From an uncultured Mycoplasmatota bacterium (GTDB lineage Bacteria > Bacillota_I > Bacilli_A > RF39 > UBA660), in contig CAMYVW010000004.1 of NCBI GenBank assembly GCA_947302655.1, forward strand, positions 1-39,782: a stretch of 39,782 bases of DNA, given 5' to 3'. Positions 7,755 to 16,126 of this stretch are shown here, piece by piece. The notes under the pieces were generated by a model. The model made no database searches. It worked only from the letters and a program-made list of their open reading frames with translations, and was not told the origin of the DNA. A program made the position numbers and the translations under genes. Position 1 is the first letter of the stretch. Every line of letters starts with the position of its first letter.

Positions 7755-8423
7755 ATGGCTAAAGTACGTTTAGGTAATGCTACTTTCGTTGAACGTGGAT
7801 ATGGTCAAGTTGAGCCGAATCATCTTTCTGCTCAAAGAACTGGTCAGATTTATGCTCAGTTACCAGTCGCTGAAGATATTAACCTTCTTGAAAATGGACA
7901 GTTTGTAAAATATGATTATCCAAATGAAGTTGTTAATTTTTCTGGCAAAGGCGAATGGATGTTAGTCTTCAACGAAGTAAAAGTTTATCGTGATGGACAG
8001 TCTGATTGCGATTTCGCAATGATTAGAGATAATTATGTCGCTCGTATTTATAGTCCTAAAGACGGTACAAAAATGGAACAAATTACAGATGCTAGAGATT
8101 ATAGCGCTGTAGTTACTCCTGCAGATCCATATGAAATTGATTCTACAGCTAATCCATTTAGAGAGTTTTATGACTATGCTGGTCCAAAGAAAATGCCAGA
8201 GAGCACAAAGATGGTTCCTCGTGTTTTCAAGACAAACGTTGGCGATATTTATACAACTAACTGCTTAATGGCAGATGCAGATCCTGCTCTTGGAGATACT
8301 TTCAAAGTTGGTGATGATGGATATCTTACAGCTGGTGAAAGTGACGACATGACTTGGGAAGTTGTAAAATTATACGATCTTGGTGATCGTCAAAAAGCTG
8401 TAAAGCTTATGAGAATTAAATAA
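7755..8423 (+). CDS. Probable capsid decoration or minor head protein
   Basis: 222 residues, ribosome site GGAGGAG. The sequence is beta-rich, with no membrane or catalytic motif: VRLGNATFVERGYGQVEPNH, then GEWMLVFNEVKVYRDGQ, and a C-terminal small domain GDTFKVGDDGYLTAGESDDMTWEVVKLYDLGD. Between scaffold and major capsid genes, phages usually place a head decoration or stabilising protein, and this one shares the richer codon choice of the capsid gene (more GCT, TTC, AAC and CGT), suggesting high expression. Its stop overlaps a small upstream ATG of the capsid frame. The role is inferred from position. Confidence 0.65.
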   Translation: MAKVRLGNATFVERGYGQVEPNHLSAQRTGQIYAQLPVAEDINLLENGQFVKYDYPNEVVNFSGKGEWMLVFNEVKVYRDGQSDCDFAMIRDNYVARIYSPKDGTKMEQITDARDYSAVVTPADPYEIDSTANPFREFYDYAGPKKMPESTKMVPRVFKTNVGDIYTTNCLMADADPALGDTFKVGDDGYLTAGESDDMTWEVVKLYDLGDRQKAVKLMRIK

Positions 8424-8440
8424 TGAAAGGAGCAAAGGCA

Positions 8441-9550
8441 ATGTTGTTAAAGACTGAAGATTTTGTAAAGCTTGCAAAGATTGCAGCTAAGGCTAAACCT
8501 TCTACTCCTGTAGCTTATAGCTTTAATGGAGAGAACTTTAGCTACGACGAAGTTCAGGAAACATTACGTGCTCAGTTCGCTGAGTTAGCTCCTGACTATC
8601 GTGGATATAGAGAAAATAAGAATACTATTTTCCGTATTATTGAAGAAACTCTTTCTGAAATCGTTCCAGCAAGAGTTAAAGAAAATTATGAGCAGTTCGC
8701 AGAAGTTAAGCGTTATGCTCAAGGCGAAAAGCCTATTTTCCGTAGAAAAACTAACGTTCATAACCGTAATCGTGGTAAGCAGTTCGTAACACGTGTTGGA
8801 CTTGCTGGTATCTACGAAGTTTGGAAACTCGGTTCTGCACAAGAGAGCTTTGAAGTTCCTACTTCTGCTATCGGTGGTGCAGCTCAGATTGGATTTGAAG
8901 AATTCCTTGATGGTCGTGTTGACTGGGCTGAACTCGTAAATATTCTTTATGAAGCAATTGATGATTTAATCTTTGAAGAAATCGGTGCTGCTCTTGCTGA
9001 AGGTATGAATCAGCTTCCTGCTACTCATAAGGTAGTATCTGCTGGATTCGACGAAGCTACATTTGATGCTCTTCTTAATAGCGCAAAAATGTATGGTAAT
9101 GTTACTATTTACTGCACAAATGAATTTGCTGTTAAGATGATTCCGCAAGAAGCTTGGAGATACACAGAAGCTATGAAGGATGAACTTTATAGAACTGGTC
9201 GTTTAAGCGGATATAAGGGTGAAAAGGTTGTTATTCTTCCTAACTCTTATAAGAATGCTTTCGAAAAGGAAAAAGTTATTGATCCTGCATTCTGCTGGAT
9301 TGTTCCTTCTTCTGCTGATCAAAAACCGGTTAAGGTTGCTTTCGAAGGAGATCTTTATACTAATGAATTCGAAAACTATGATTGGTCTAGAGACATTCAT
9401 ATGTATGAAAAAGTTGGTGTTGTTTGCATGATGGATAATGCTATTCATGTATTTAAGGATGAAAGTCTTTCTAAGGAAGGTCCATTCGTTCTTAACGATA
9501 CTGTTGCTAATCATGTAATCGTTGACAATCTTGGTAACCAGGGAAATTAG
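8441..9550 (+). CDS. Major capsid protein
   Basis: 369 residues. ATG 8441 is preferred over the in-frame ATG 8423 because AAAGGAG (8426-8432) lies between them, 8 bases before 8441. The sequence is of HK97-fold capsid type: an N-terminal helical arm (LLKTEDFVKLAKIAAKAK), a basic segment KPIFRRKTNVHNRNRGK, GFEEFLDGRVDWAELVNILYEAIDDLIFEEIGAALAEG like the spine helix region, and YEKVGVVCMMDNAIHVFKDE near the end. Codon use differs from neighbours, with more C-ending codons, as expected for the most abundant virion protein. The stop codon TAG sits directly after a possible -1 slippery heptamer, so an extended form fused to the Ig-like product (498 residues) is likely. Confidence 0.88.
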   Translation: MLLKTEDFVKLAKIAAKAKPSTPVAYSFNGENFSYDEVQETLRAQFAELAPDYRGYRENKNTIFRIIEETLSEIVPARVKENYEQFAEVKRYAQGEKPIFRRKTNVHNRNRGKQFVTRVGLAGIYEVWKLGSAQESFEVPTSAIGGAAQIGFEEFLDGRVDWAELVNILYEAIDDLIFEEIGAALAEGMNQLPATHKVVSAGFDEATFDALLNSAKMYGNVTIYCTNEFAVKMIPQEAWRYTEAMKDELYRTGRLSGYKGEKVVILPNSYKNAFEKEKVIDPAFCWIVPSSADQKPVKVAFEGDLYTNEFENYDWSRDIHMYEKVGVVCMMDNAIHVFKDESLSKEGPFVLNDTVANHVIVDNLGNQGN

Positions 9551-9582
9551 TGAGCGTAACTGCAAGTAAACTTGCTACCGCT
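9541..9582 (+). promoter_or_regulatory. Candidate programmed -1 frameshift signal at capsid stop
   Basis: Capsid codons end CAG GGA AAT TAG. The heptamer G GGA AAT (9541-9547) is in X XXY YYZ register and close to the lambda G/GT site GGGAAAG. Five bases on begins a stem-loop: AGCG 9553-9556 with CGCT 9579-9582, TA/TA, then GCAAG 9562-9566 with CTTGC 9571-9575 and loop TAAA, with a 3-base and a 1-base bulge. The -1 frame continues TTA GTG AGC GTA into the Ig-like gene without a stop. Confidence 0.6.
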
Positions 9583-9936
9583 CCTGATGATGCTAATAAG
9601 ACTCAGTCTCAAGCAAATCAGGACGCAGTTACAGTGACACAAAGTGGTAATACTATCACTATTTCTGGTAGCATGAACAATTTAAATAGTTATGCTTCCA
9701 CTAATTCACAACAAGGTAGTGGTAAATGGATTGGTCTTGATATGAATTCCGGACTTGACTCAATTGTTGGTGTTAAATGGGGAGATTCTTACACAATGGA
9801 TGAATCTGATGTAGCAGAAGCTAATTCAGTTAATTTACCAGCGGGTCATTTCATATTCTGGGTAAAAGCAGAAGATCTTCCAAGAACTATTAAAGTGAAT
9901 GATGTTGAATACACTATTGTATTCCAAGAAGCATAA
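9550..9936 (+). CDS. Ig-like head protein, likely C-terminal extension of capsid
   Basis: 128 residues if started at GTG 9550, which overlaps the capsid stop TAG by one base. The only upstream ribosome-site resemblance is AGGGA at 9540-9544, much weaker than elsewhere in this operon. The protein is beta-rich: DAVTVTQSGNTITISGSM, KWIGLDMNSGL, a WG..YTMDESDVAEA segment, LPAGHFIFWVKAEDLP and a closing strand VEYTIVFQEA, which reads like an Ig-like or decoration domain that binds the capsid surface or cell polysaccharide. It lies in the -1 frame relative to the capsid, consistent with production as a frameshift fusion adding 129 residues. Independent translation by coupling remains possible. Confidence 0.7.
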   Translation: MSVTASKLATAPDDANKTQSQANQDAVTVTQSGNTITISGSMNNLNSYASTNSQQGSGKWIGLDMNSGLDSIVGVKWGDSYTMDESDVAEANSVNLPAGHFIFWVKAEDLPRTIKVNDVEYTIVFQEA

Positions 9937-9971
9937 TTAACTATTAGATATTAAATAGATAAATTTGAGGT

Positions 9972-10010
9972 AGGGGAGAATGGGGAAGTTCCCCTTCTCC
10001 CCTCTTTTTT
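9972..10010 (+). terminator. Strong rho-independent terminator after the capsid block
   Basis: Stem AGGGGAGAA (9972-9980), one bulged T, GGGG (9982-9985), loop AAGTT, CCCC (9991-9994), TTCTCCCCT (9995-10003), then C and six T. This is the most GC-rich stem in the window. It falls right after the capsid and Ig-like genes, and no promoter is recognisable between it and the next gene, so downstream genes may depend on read-through. Confidence 0.9.
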
Positions 10011-10036
10011 GTTAAGAGATAAAGGAGATATAAGTT

Positions 10037-10636
10037 ATGTCAGAAGACATTTATTTAGTAAAAAACAGAAGTGCCAGTAGGGTACATTATTCAGTTCCAG
10101 AACTTGGAATTAAAAGTCGTGATTTTGCGCCTGGGGAAGTTAAGAAAATTAAAAGAGAAGAACTTGAGGGTCTTAGCTATATTCCAGGAGGAATTAATTT
10201 AATAAGAAATTATTTATTAATTGTTAATCCACAAGCAAGAGAAGAATTTGTAGGAAAAGTAGAACCAGAATACAATATGACTGAAAAAGAAGTTAGAGAA
10301 TTAATTATTAGTGGTTCTAATGATGAATGGCTTGATTGTTTAGATTTTGCTCCAGAAGGTGTAATTGATTTAATTAAAACCTTAGCTGTAGAAATCCCAT
10401 TAACTGATACTGTAAAAATGGAGCAGTTTAAGCAGAAAACAGGTGTAGATCTTGCGCGCCAGATTAGAGCGAAGCAGGAAGAAGAAGCTGAAATGGCTGC
10501 GGCTCAGGCTCAGCAGGATGCTAGACCGCAACGTCGTGTGCAACCAGTTCAAGATACATCTGAGCCGCAGAATCCGCAAAGAAGGACTTCTGGATCTAAG
10601 TACAAGGTAGTGAAAAAAGATGAGCCTACTGAGTAA
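10037..10636 (+). CDS. Head-associated protein of unknown function
   Basis: 199 residues after AAAGGAGA. The N-terminal half looks like a small globular beta domain (IYLVKNRSASRVHYSVPELGIKSRDFAPGEVKKI), a common start in phage proteins near the neck. A helical middle (MTEKEVRELIISGSNDEWLDCLDFAPEGVIDLIK) follows. The C-terminal 60 residues are hydrophilic and Ala/Gln/Arg-rich (EEAEMAAAQAQQDARPQRR), ending lysine-rich, and are surely disordered. It is the first gene after the capsid terminator and precedes the connector genes, so a minor head or neck role is likely. I do not recognise a named family. Confidence 0.6.
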   Translation: MSEDIYLVKNRSASRVHYSVPELGIKSRDFAPGEVKKIKREELEGLSYIPGGINLIRNYLLIVNPQAREEFVGKVEPEYNMTEKEVRELIISGSNDEWLDCLDFAPEGVIDLIKTLAVEIPLTDTVKMEQFKQKTGVDLARQIRAKQEEEAEMAAAQAQQDARPQRRVQPVQDTSEPQNPQRRTSGSKYKVVKKDEPTE

Positions 10637-10650
10637 GTAAGGAGGCGTTT

Positions 10651-11238
10651 ATGGGAACTAAGTTTTCAGTTATTTACAATCGCTTTCTTGAAAAAATTAC
10701 TGATGATATGTATATGGAGTTAACTCCACAAGATACCATAAGAGATCTTCAACATCTTTTAATTGATGCTATTCCTGGATTTGAATTTCCAAGAAAAAAT
10801 TTATATGATTATGAAATTAAGGTAGTTCAAATCAGTGAAGACTTAGTAACAGATGATGATTTTATTATTGGTGTAGTTTGGAATGATTTACTCGATGATC
10901 CTGAATCTATAGTTCCAGACGTTCTTGTCGAACAATCTTCTTTTTCTTCAGATTTAACCCCTGAAGAAATTAATATTTTGGCGTTATTGATGAAATGTGG
11001 TTGGGTTCAACGTCAAGTAACTTCTATTGAGAATACTCGTATGAAGTATTCTGGTTCAGATTTTAAAATGACTTCACAAGCAAATCATTTAGCGAAATTA
11101 TTAAATCTTTTATCAGAAGCGCAAAGAGAATCTTTTCATATGCAAAGATTATATAAGCGCAGAAAATTAGATGATGATGGTGTTTATCATTCTGAATGGT
11201 ATTTATTTGGAAAAGATAGAGCCATGAGGAACAACTAA
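10651..11238 (+). CDS. Probable head-tail connector (adaptor) protein
   Basis: 195 residues, ribosome site AAGGAGG. The mostly helical sequence includes FSVIYNRFLEKITDDMYMEL, DTIRDLQHLLIDAIPGFEFPR and a C-terminal helical repeat (SGSDFKMTSQANHLAKLLNLLSEAQRE then HMQRLYKRRKL). From memory this pattern and position match head-tail adaptor proteins of Firmicute phages, which form a ring under the portal. Its stop overlaps the next start (TAATG), so the two are coupled. The assignment rests on gene order and general resemblance. Confidence 0.6.
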   Translation: MGTKFSVIYNRFLEKITDDMYMELTPQDTIRDLQHLLIDAIPGFEFPRKNLYDYEIKVVQISEDLVTDDDFIIGVVWNDLLDDPESIVPDVLVEQSSFSSDLTPEEINILALLMKCGWVQRQVTSIENTRMKYSGSDFKMTSQANHLAKLLNLLSEAQRESFHMQRLYKRRKLDDDGVYHSEWYLFGKDRAMRNN

Positions 11239-11531
11239 TGTTAATAGATAAATATAATATTGGATTTGATGATGAAGTTATTCACAAAGATGTTCAACGC
11301 TTAACCAACCAACTTTGGAAATTAATTCCTATGCGTGAACATGAAGAAGATTGGGCAAAGCAATTAGATACTGTAATTATTGAAATTGTTGGTCTTAATG
11401 AAATTTTTATAGGGCCAGTATTTTTACAATTATTAAGTAAATTAGAGGGATTAAAAGTCAAGGAAACAAATTTTGAACTTTATCGTAAAACTATATTTGA
11501 AAGTATAAGTTTATTACAGGAGTTAAGCTGA
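11238..11531 (+). CDS. Small helical connector-region protein
   Basis: 97 residues. The start overlaps the previous stop, with only a modest GAGGAA upstream, and its own stop overlaps the following ATG (TGATG), so it is coupled on both sides. The sequence is amphipathic and helical with four Trp-, Leu- and Ile-rich helices (DVQRLTNQLWKLIPM, DWAKQLDTVIIEIV, FLQLLSKLEGLKV, TIFESISLLQEL). Such a small protein between adaptor and head-closure genes may be a connector accessory or chaperone. No family recognised. Confidence 0.6.
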   Translation: MLIDKYNIGFDDEVIHKDVQRLTNQLWKLIPMREHEEDWAKQLDTVIIEIVGLNEIFIGPVFLQLLSKLEGLKVKETNFELYRKTIFESISLLQELS

Positions 11532-12682
11532 TGCCAAGTTTTGAGGTTAGACGAAATCCTTCTTTACATTTAATGGCAGGACGTTTAGATTTAAAAGATT
11601 TTAGGCATAAAAATTATTACAATGCTACCGAAAGAGCTGATAAATTTGAAGATGAAGATGGATTAATGCATGCAATTGCTTGTCAAGGTCATCGACTTCG
11701 AATGAATGGAGGGGCATTTCAACAACATCGTATGATTTTTGATAAAAGACGTTCTTTAGATAGAGCTTTATTTTATTCTTATCAAGCATGTAACATTAAA
11801 AGAGTTTTTTCTATGTTAGAAGATGAAGATAATTTTAATGAAATAGATAGTCCCCTTAATTATGCTCCAAAAGTATGTCGAGCATTAATTAATCCAGATA
11901 AATTGAAAATGGATTATGATGATAAAATTCTTTCTGTTCCATTTGAAAATTTATATCAACCGGGTGATGTTTTTGAATGGCTAGGTACAGGTACTTTTTG
12001 GTTAATTCGACTTCAAGAATTAAATGAAGTAGCTTATTTTAGAGGTGATATTAGAAAGTGCTCCTATCAAATTAGTTGGGAGGATGAAGATGGTCTTCAT
12101 TCATCTTATGTTGCAGTAAGAGGGCCTGTTGAAACAAAAATTAATTATATTCAAAAACATCAAATTAGTGTTGATACACCAAATCATTCTTTAAATATTT
12201 ATATGCCGAGAACAAAAGCTGCATTAAAATATTTTAGACGATATTCTAAATTTTATCTTCAGGGTATTGATAATGGTAGTCCTCAAATATGTTGGCGAGT
12301 TGAAGCTACAGATTGGATTAGTTCTCCTGGAATTTTAGAAATAACTGCTGTAGAATATTATGCAAATGAAACTGAAGATGATATTGAACAAGGTTTAGTA
12401 GGTGTTTTAAAAACTGAACCAGTGAATCCAAATAAGTGGTCAGTAGATGCTTTAATAGAAGGAGAGACATTTATAAAACCAAAAGTGCAAGTTAACTATC
12501 GGTATAATGGTGTTTTAAATAATAATTGGAAAATTGATGATAAAAAATATCCTGTAATTTGGAAAGTAAATCCAAATGATCCTGCTGAAATTGCAGTAAT
12601 GTGGGATGTTTCATATCATGGACAATTTGAAATTAGTTATGGTACAATTACTAAAACAGTTGTAGTTGAATCATTATTTTAG
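11531..12682 (+). CDS. Neck or head-closure protein with C-terminal Ig-like domain
   Basis: 383 residues after CAGGAG. The N-terminal part is unlike any motif I can name (PSFEVRRNPSLHLMAGRLDL, then DKRRSLDRALFYSYQACNIKR). The middle is beta-rich with GDVFEWLGTGTFWLIRLQEL, the kind of surface-measuring strand seen in head-closure (stopper) proteins. From about residue 303 a small beta-sandwich follows: QVNYRYNGVLNNNWKIDDKK, then NPNDPAEIAVMWDVSYHGQFEISYG, typical of phage Ig-like domains exposed on virions. Position between adaptor and tail-terminator-like genes supports a head-tail joining role. Confidence 0.6.
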   Translation: MPSFEVRRNPSLHLMAGRLDLKDFRHKNYYNATERADKFEDEDGLMHAIACQGHRLRMNGGAFQQHRMIFDKRRSLDRALFYSYQACNIKRVFSMLEDEDNFNEIDSPLNYAPKVCRALINPDKLKMDYDDKILSVPFENLYQPGDVFEWLGTGTFWLIRLQELNEVAYFRGDIRKCSYQISWEDEDGLHSSYVAVRGPVETKINYIQKHQISVDTPNHSLNIYMPRTKAALKYFRRYSKFYLQGIDNGSPQICWRVEATDWISSPGILEITAVEYYANETEDDIEQGLVGVLKTEPVNPNKWSVDALIEGETFIKPKVQVNYRYNGVLNNNWKIDDKKYPVIWKVNPNDPAEIAVMWDVSYHGQFEISYGTITKTVVVESLF

Positions 12683-12703
12683 GAGATAAAGGAGATAGCA
12701 TTA

Positions 12704-13291
12704 ATGAAGATTGAGGGTTATATGGTTCCCAAATCTAGTTTTTTATCAGTGGATAAAGATATGGGAATTATTGCAAAACAATTATTAAGTAATCCAAGAT
12801 TAAAGAGATTATTATATTATACAACAAAAGACGCTCTTGATCAACCAAATTTAACAGATGAACAATCTATAAGTTTATTTGGAAAAAATATAAAGAATAT
12901 TCCAAAACTTTATGTGGACGGGAGCGTTTTAAATTATATTATTATAAATTTTGATAATTTTACTCCAAATCGGACTAATCCAGAATTTAGAGATAATATT
13001 ATTGAATTTGATATTATATGTCATTATGATCAATGGGCGCTAAATGATTTTCAACTAAGACCTTATCGCATTGCAGCAGAAATAGATTCAATGTTTGATG
13101 GAAAACATTTAACTGGAATTGGGGAAACTGAGTTTTTAGGTGCAAATCAAATTATTCTTACTGATGAATTCGCGGGCCTGTGCTTAATGTTTCGTGCAGT
13201 CCATGGTGAGGAAGATAAAAAACCTCAACCAAATCCAGCAGATGAAGAAGCGTTCGAAGAAGAATTTAAATCTATTCCGAAATTGAGATAA
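12704..13291 (+). CDS. Probable tail terminator (tail completion) protein
   Basis: 195 residues, ribosome site AAAGGAGA. An alpha/beta fold is suggested by DNIIEFDIICHYDQWALNDFQLRPYRIAAEIDSMFDGK followed by FLGANQIILTDEFAGLCLMFRAVHG, which is the strand-helix-strand pattern of tail terminators that cap the tube and join it to the head. The C-terminus is acidic (DEEAFEEEFKSI). It stands two genes before the tail tube, where tail terminators usually lie. The stop TAA overlaps the next ATG by one base. Confidence 0.65.
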   Translation: MKIEGYMVPKSSFLSVDKDMGIIAKQLLSNPRLKRLLYYTTKDALDQPNLTDEQSISLFGKNIKNIPKLYVDGSVLNYIIINFDNFTPNRTNPEFRDNIIEFDIICHYDQWALNDFQLRPYRIAAEIDSMFDGKHLTGIGETEFLGANQIILTDEFAGLCLMFRAVHGEEDKKPQPNPADEEAFEEEFKSIPKLR

Positions 13292-14016
13292 TGGATATAC
13301 GCTTGGCGTTAATGGCTGGTAGTGACATCCCAATTCCGGAACTTGAATTAACGTTACATCAACCAAGTTTAAAAGAAATATCGTATATTGGTGAAAATGA
13401 TTTTTTTACTGGAGTACAATGTTTATGTTTATATAAAAGTATGTTTATACAGGACAAAGATGATTTGGGGGATATAACAAATTTTCAAATATTTATGACA
13501 GTGATGATGGATAAAACAACTGTAGATAAAAAAAATGCAACATTACAAGTATTACAGTTGCTTTTTCCAGAATATAATATTGTATTTACTCCAATGTCTT
13601 TAATATTACAAAAATCAGAACATGGTGTAATGATTGATAATTCTAATTTTGAGATATTGCAAAAAACATTGAGAGTAGTGTTTTGCGCGAATGATGGACC
13701 AATGGATCAACAAGCTTTTAACCCAGCCAATGAAAAAGCTAGAGAAATTGCGGAAAAATTAATGCGTGGAAGACAAAGAGTTGCTGCTCAAAAAGGCAAT
13801 TCTAATGCAAGTATATTTAGTAGATATCTTTCAATATTAACTATTGGACTATCTTCTATGTCATTATTAGAGTTAATAAATTTAACAATGTTTCAATTAT
13901 ATGATTTAGTTGAAAGATATACGCTATATATGAATTGGGATATTGATGTGCGGACTCGCCTTGCGGGCGGAAAGCCAGATTCCCAACCTGATAATTGGAT
14001 GAAAGAAATCCATTAA
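13291..14016 (+). CDS. Tail-region protein, possible assembly factor
   Basis: 241 residues, coupled to the preceding gene by a one-base overlap and lacking a strong ribosome site of its own. The N-terminus (IPELELTLHQPSLKEISYIGENDFFTG) resembles, from memory, small phage tail or baseplate assembly proteins that begin with a strand followed by P-x-I/L-K-E-I; a QVLQLLFPEYNIVFTPMSLILQ segment follows. Residues about 160-175 are basic (LMRGRQRVAAQKGN), and the C-terminal 60 residues are helical and hydrophobic (FSRYLSILTIGLSSMSLLELINLTMFQLYDLVERY). It may be a chaperone of T4 gp26/gp51 type. This is a weak assignment. Confidence 0.5.
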   Translation: MDIRLALMAGSDIPIPELELTLHQPSLKEISYIGENDFFTGVQCLCLYKSMFIQDKDDLGDITNFQIFMTVMMDKTTVDKKNATLQVLQLLFPEYNIVFTPMSLILQKSEHGVMIDNSNFEILQKTLRVVFCANDGPMDQQAFNPANEKAREIAEKLMRGRQRVAAQKGNSNASIFSRYLSILTIGLSSMSLLELINLTMFQLYDLVERYTLYMNWDIDVRTRLAGGKPDSQPDNWMKEIH

Positions 14017-14040
14017 AATTAATAAGGAGGAATATGCACT

Positions 14041-15027
14041 ATGAAATTTGGTGTTCGTGAGATTTGCGACGTTGTTTTAAAGGCTAAGGCAGCGCAAAAG
14101 ATCGGTAATAAAATTTTCTATGCTAACGAACCTGTAATTTATTTCGATACATTAAAAACTTCTAGCATGGAAGGTGCAGCTACTACTGTATATGCACAGG
14201 GTGGTCGTGGTAATACTCGTTTAGTTGCATGGGAAGGTGAACGTACTGTTACATTCACTATGGAAGATGCATTAATCTCTCCAGAAGGCTTTATGATTCT
14301 TTCTGGTGCTGGTTTAATTGATGCTTCTGAATCAACTCCAATTTATCAGCATGTTACTGAAACTGTTGATGCTGCTTCTGTTACTGTAGATGATGAAAGT
14401 ATTAGCATTTTAGTTTCTAATAAACCTTATTTACCAACTGACAAGGGAGATAATTATGCTTATGTAATGTTCATGAAGAATGGTGAAATTATTACTGAGC
14501 CTTATATTCCTCAGCATGCTGAATCTACAGCTGATGACAATGGTAAATATACTATTACTGTAATGGAACATGATAATTATCATGCTCTTAGCGAAGGAGA
14601 AGAAGAACCTCATACATATACTTTTAAAGAACCAAAAATTAAAAAAGGTGACTTTGATGCTGTTCTTATTGATTATTATGTAGAGAGAATGTCTGATGCT
14701 CAACAAATTGAAATTACAGCTGATAAGTTTGGTGGTAACTATTATCTTGAAGCTTCTACATTATTCCGTGATCAGAATGGTGTAGATATGCCTGCAGAAT
14801 TTATTATTCCAAACTGCAAGATTCAAAGTAACTTCACATTTACTATGGCTTCCTCTGGCGATCCAAGTACATTTACATTTACTATGGATGCATTCCCAGA
14901 TTATACAAGATTTGATCACAGTAAGAAAGTTCTTGCTGCTATTCAAATTATTAAGGATGCTTCTAGTCAGGATCTCCATAGACATAGTACAGGACATGAA
15001 GCTGCTCATGATCTTTTAAAGTTTTAA
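14041..15027 (+). CDS. Major tail tube protein
   Basis: 328 residues, ribosome site AAGGAGG. Tube subunits stack as hexamers to form the DNA channel. Supporting features: position before the chaperone and tape measure, beta-rich sequence (TRLVAWEGERTVTFTMEDALISPEG, then FTFTMASSGDPSTFTFTMDAFP), and the same expression-optimised codon use as the capsid gene. Residues about 105-215 (PIYQHVTETVDAASVTVDDE to EPKIKKGDFDAVLI) look like an inserted or extra surface domain. A terminator follows within 20 bases of the stop, which fits control of dosage. A TTTAAAG heptamer at its end leads only to a 5-residue extension. Confidence 0.83.
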   Translation: MKFGVREICDVVLKAKAAQKIGNKIFYANEPVIYFDTLKTSSMEGAATTVYAQGGRGNTRLVAWEGERTVTFTMEDALISPEGFMILSGAGLIDASESTPIYQHVTETVDAASVTVDDESISILVSNKPYLPTDKGDNYAYVMFMKNGEIITEPYIPQHAESTADDNGKYTITVMEHDNYHALSEGEEEPHTYTFKEPKIKKGDFDAVLIDYYVERMSDAQQIEITADKFGGNYYLEASTLFRDQNGVDMPAEFIIPNCKIQSNFTFTMASSGDPSTFTFTMDAFPDYTRFDHSKKVLAAIQIIKDASSQDLHRHSTGHEAAHDLLKF

Positions 15028-15045
15028 TTAAAAAGTAAAATATTA

Positions 15046-15080
15046 AAGGGAGAGATTTTTATAATCTCTCCCTTATTTTA
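15046..15080 (+). terminator. Rho-independent terminator after the tail tube
   Basis: Stem AAGGGAGAGAT (15046-15056) with ATCTCTCCCTT (15064-15074), an 11-bp perfect stem, loop TTTTATA, then ATTTTA. The T-tract is interrupted, so it may be partial, letting some transcripts run on. Confidence 0.82.
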
Positions 15081-15100
15081 CGTTAGAGAGGAGAGGAGAA

Positions 15101-16126
15101 GTGGCTGGTGCAGATATTTATACTCGAGACTGGGCAGAAAATATTGTTCAAGAATTATCACAAGTAGCATCGGCTGAAACAGATGATCAAATATTATCTA
15201 TTTTACGATATACTGCAATGCAATTAGATGATTTTCTAGGAGAATTTAATTTATTGCGTAATCAGATTGAAAATTTAGGTATGCGTAAAAGTATTGTTAG
15301 AAAATTTAGAAGACAAATTACAAGTGATAATATGAATTCTATCGCAGCGAGTTATGAAGATGCTCAAGAAAATGCAGAAGCTACTGCTTTATATGCTTCT
15401 TTATTAAATAAAATGATTATAGGATATTATTTAATTAATAAAATAAGAGATATTTTCTTTGAGCCTATTACTTATGCAATTGGTTTTAAAGATGAAAATG
15501 GAGAAACTTTATATATAGATAATTTAGAACTAGATGATTTATTGCAAGGAACAATGTCTTTATCAACTCGTATTAGAATGTCTGAACAAAATTTTGCTCG
15601 TTTAGAAATTGATTTAAAACAATTATTACAGAAATTAAAGGATGAAAATAAATTAAAACAAGCTGGAGATGATCCATTGTATAGAGATATTATGGAATAT
15701 GCTTCTCAATATAAACATACTTATCAATCTAGATCTGGAAAATATCATAGTGAAAAAATGAAAGCTGGATATTTGTGGGAAGTATATAGATCTATGAAAG
15801 CTCAAGATATGTCTGTGTCTGGTGATAATGTTCAAACTGTTTATGAGGGGGTTAGAACTGGAAACTTGGCATATTTTAAAGGTGGAGATGTTTTAAATGA
15901 GCAAGATAAATTTGGAACTACTGTAGCATTAGCTTCAATGGCTTCAATCGTTCAACAAATGCCTTTAATTATTGAGGGTTTGCGTTCAGCAAATACTCAA
16001 CAAGTGGCTTCTGCTTTAAGTTCAATATTTTTACAACGGATTACAGATACTACAGATAAACATATTCAAAATTATGTGCAAAAAGATACAGATAAATTAT
16101 TATCTATATTACACTTAAAAACTTGA
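15101..16126 (+). CDS. Helical virion-associated protein of unknown function
   Basis: 341 residues from GTG 15101, placed just after the double ribosome-site sequence GAGAGGAGAGGAGAA. The protein is nearly all alpha-helical: DWAENIVQELSQVASAETDDQILSILRY, then MRKSIVRKFRRQITSDNMNS, and a central basic region KYHSEKMKAGYLWEVYRSMKAQ. The last third (FGTTVALASMASIVQQMPLIIEGLRS) is a hydrophobic helix hairpin. It lies between tail tube and chaperone, a slot that in other phages holds minor tail or tube-tip factors. I do not recognise a family. Its stop codon TGA forms part of the -35 box of the next promoter. Confidence 0.6.
   Translation: MAGADIYTRDWAENIVQELSQVASAETDDQILSILRYTAMQLDDFLGEFNLLRNQIENLGMRKSIVRKFRRQITSDNMNSIAASYEDAQENAEATALYASLLNKMIIGYYLINKIRDIFFEPITYAIGFKDENGETLYIDNLELDDLLQGTMSLSTRIRMSEQNFARLEIDLKQLLQKLKDENKLKQAGDDPLYRDIMEYASQYKHTYQSRSGKYHSEKMKAGYLWEVYRSMKAQDMSVSGDNVQTVYEGVRTGNLAYFKGGDVLNEQDKFGTTVALASMASIVQQMPLIIEGLRSANTQQVASALSSIFLQRITDTTDKHIQNYVQKDTDKLLSILHLKT

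Noticed and set aside
9523-9551. TTGACA near the capsid end as a promoter for the Ig-like gene
   Set aside because: At 17 bases the -10 would be AATTAG, only three of six matches, and the -35 codes conserved capsid residues.
9203-9565. 120-residue antisense frame over the capsid gene end
   Set aside because: No ribosome site or promoter on that strand, and the opposite strand encodes the clear capsid protein.
15015-15021. TTTAAAG slippery heptamer at the end of the tail tube gene
   Set aside because: It is in register, but the -1 frame adds only five residues before a stop and no stem-loop follows closely enough.
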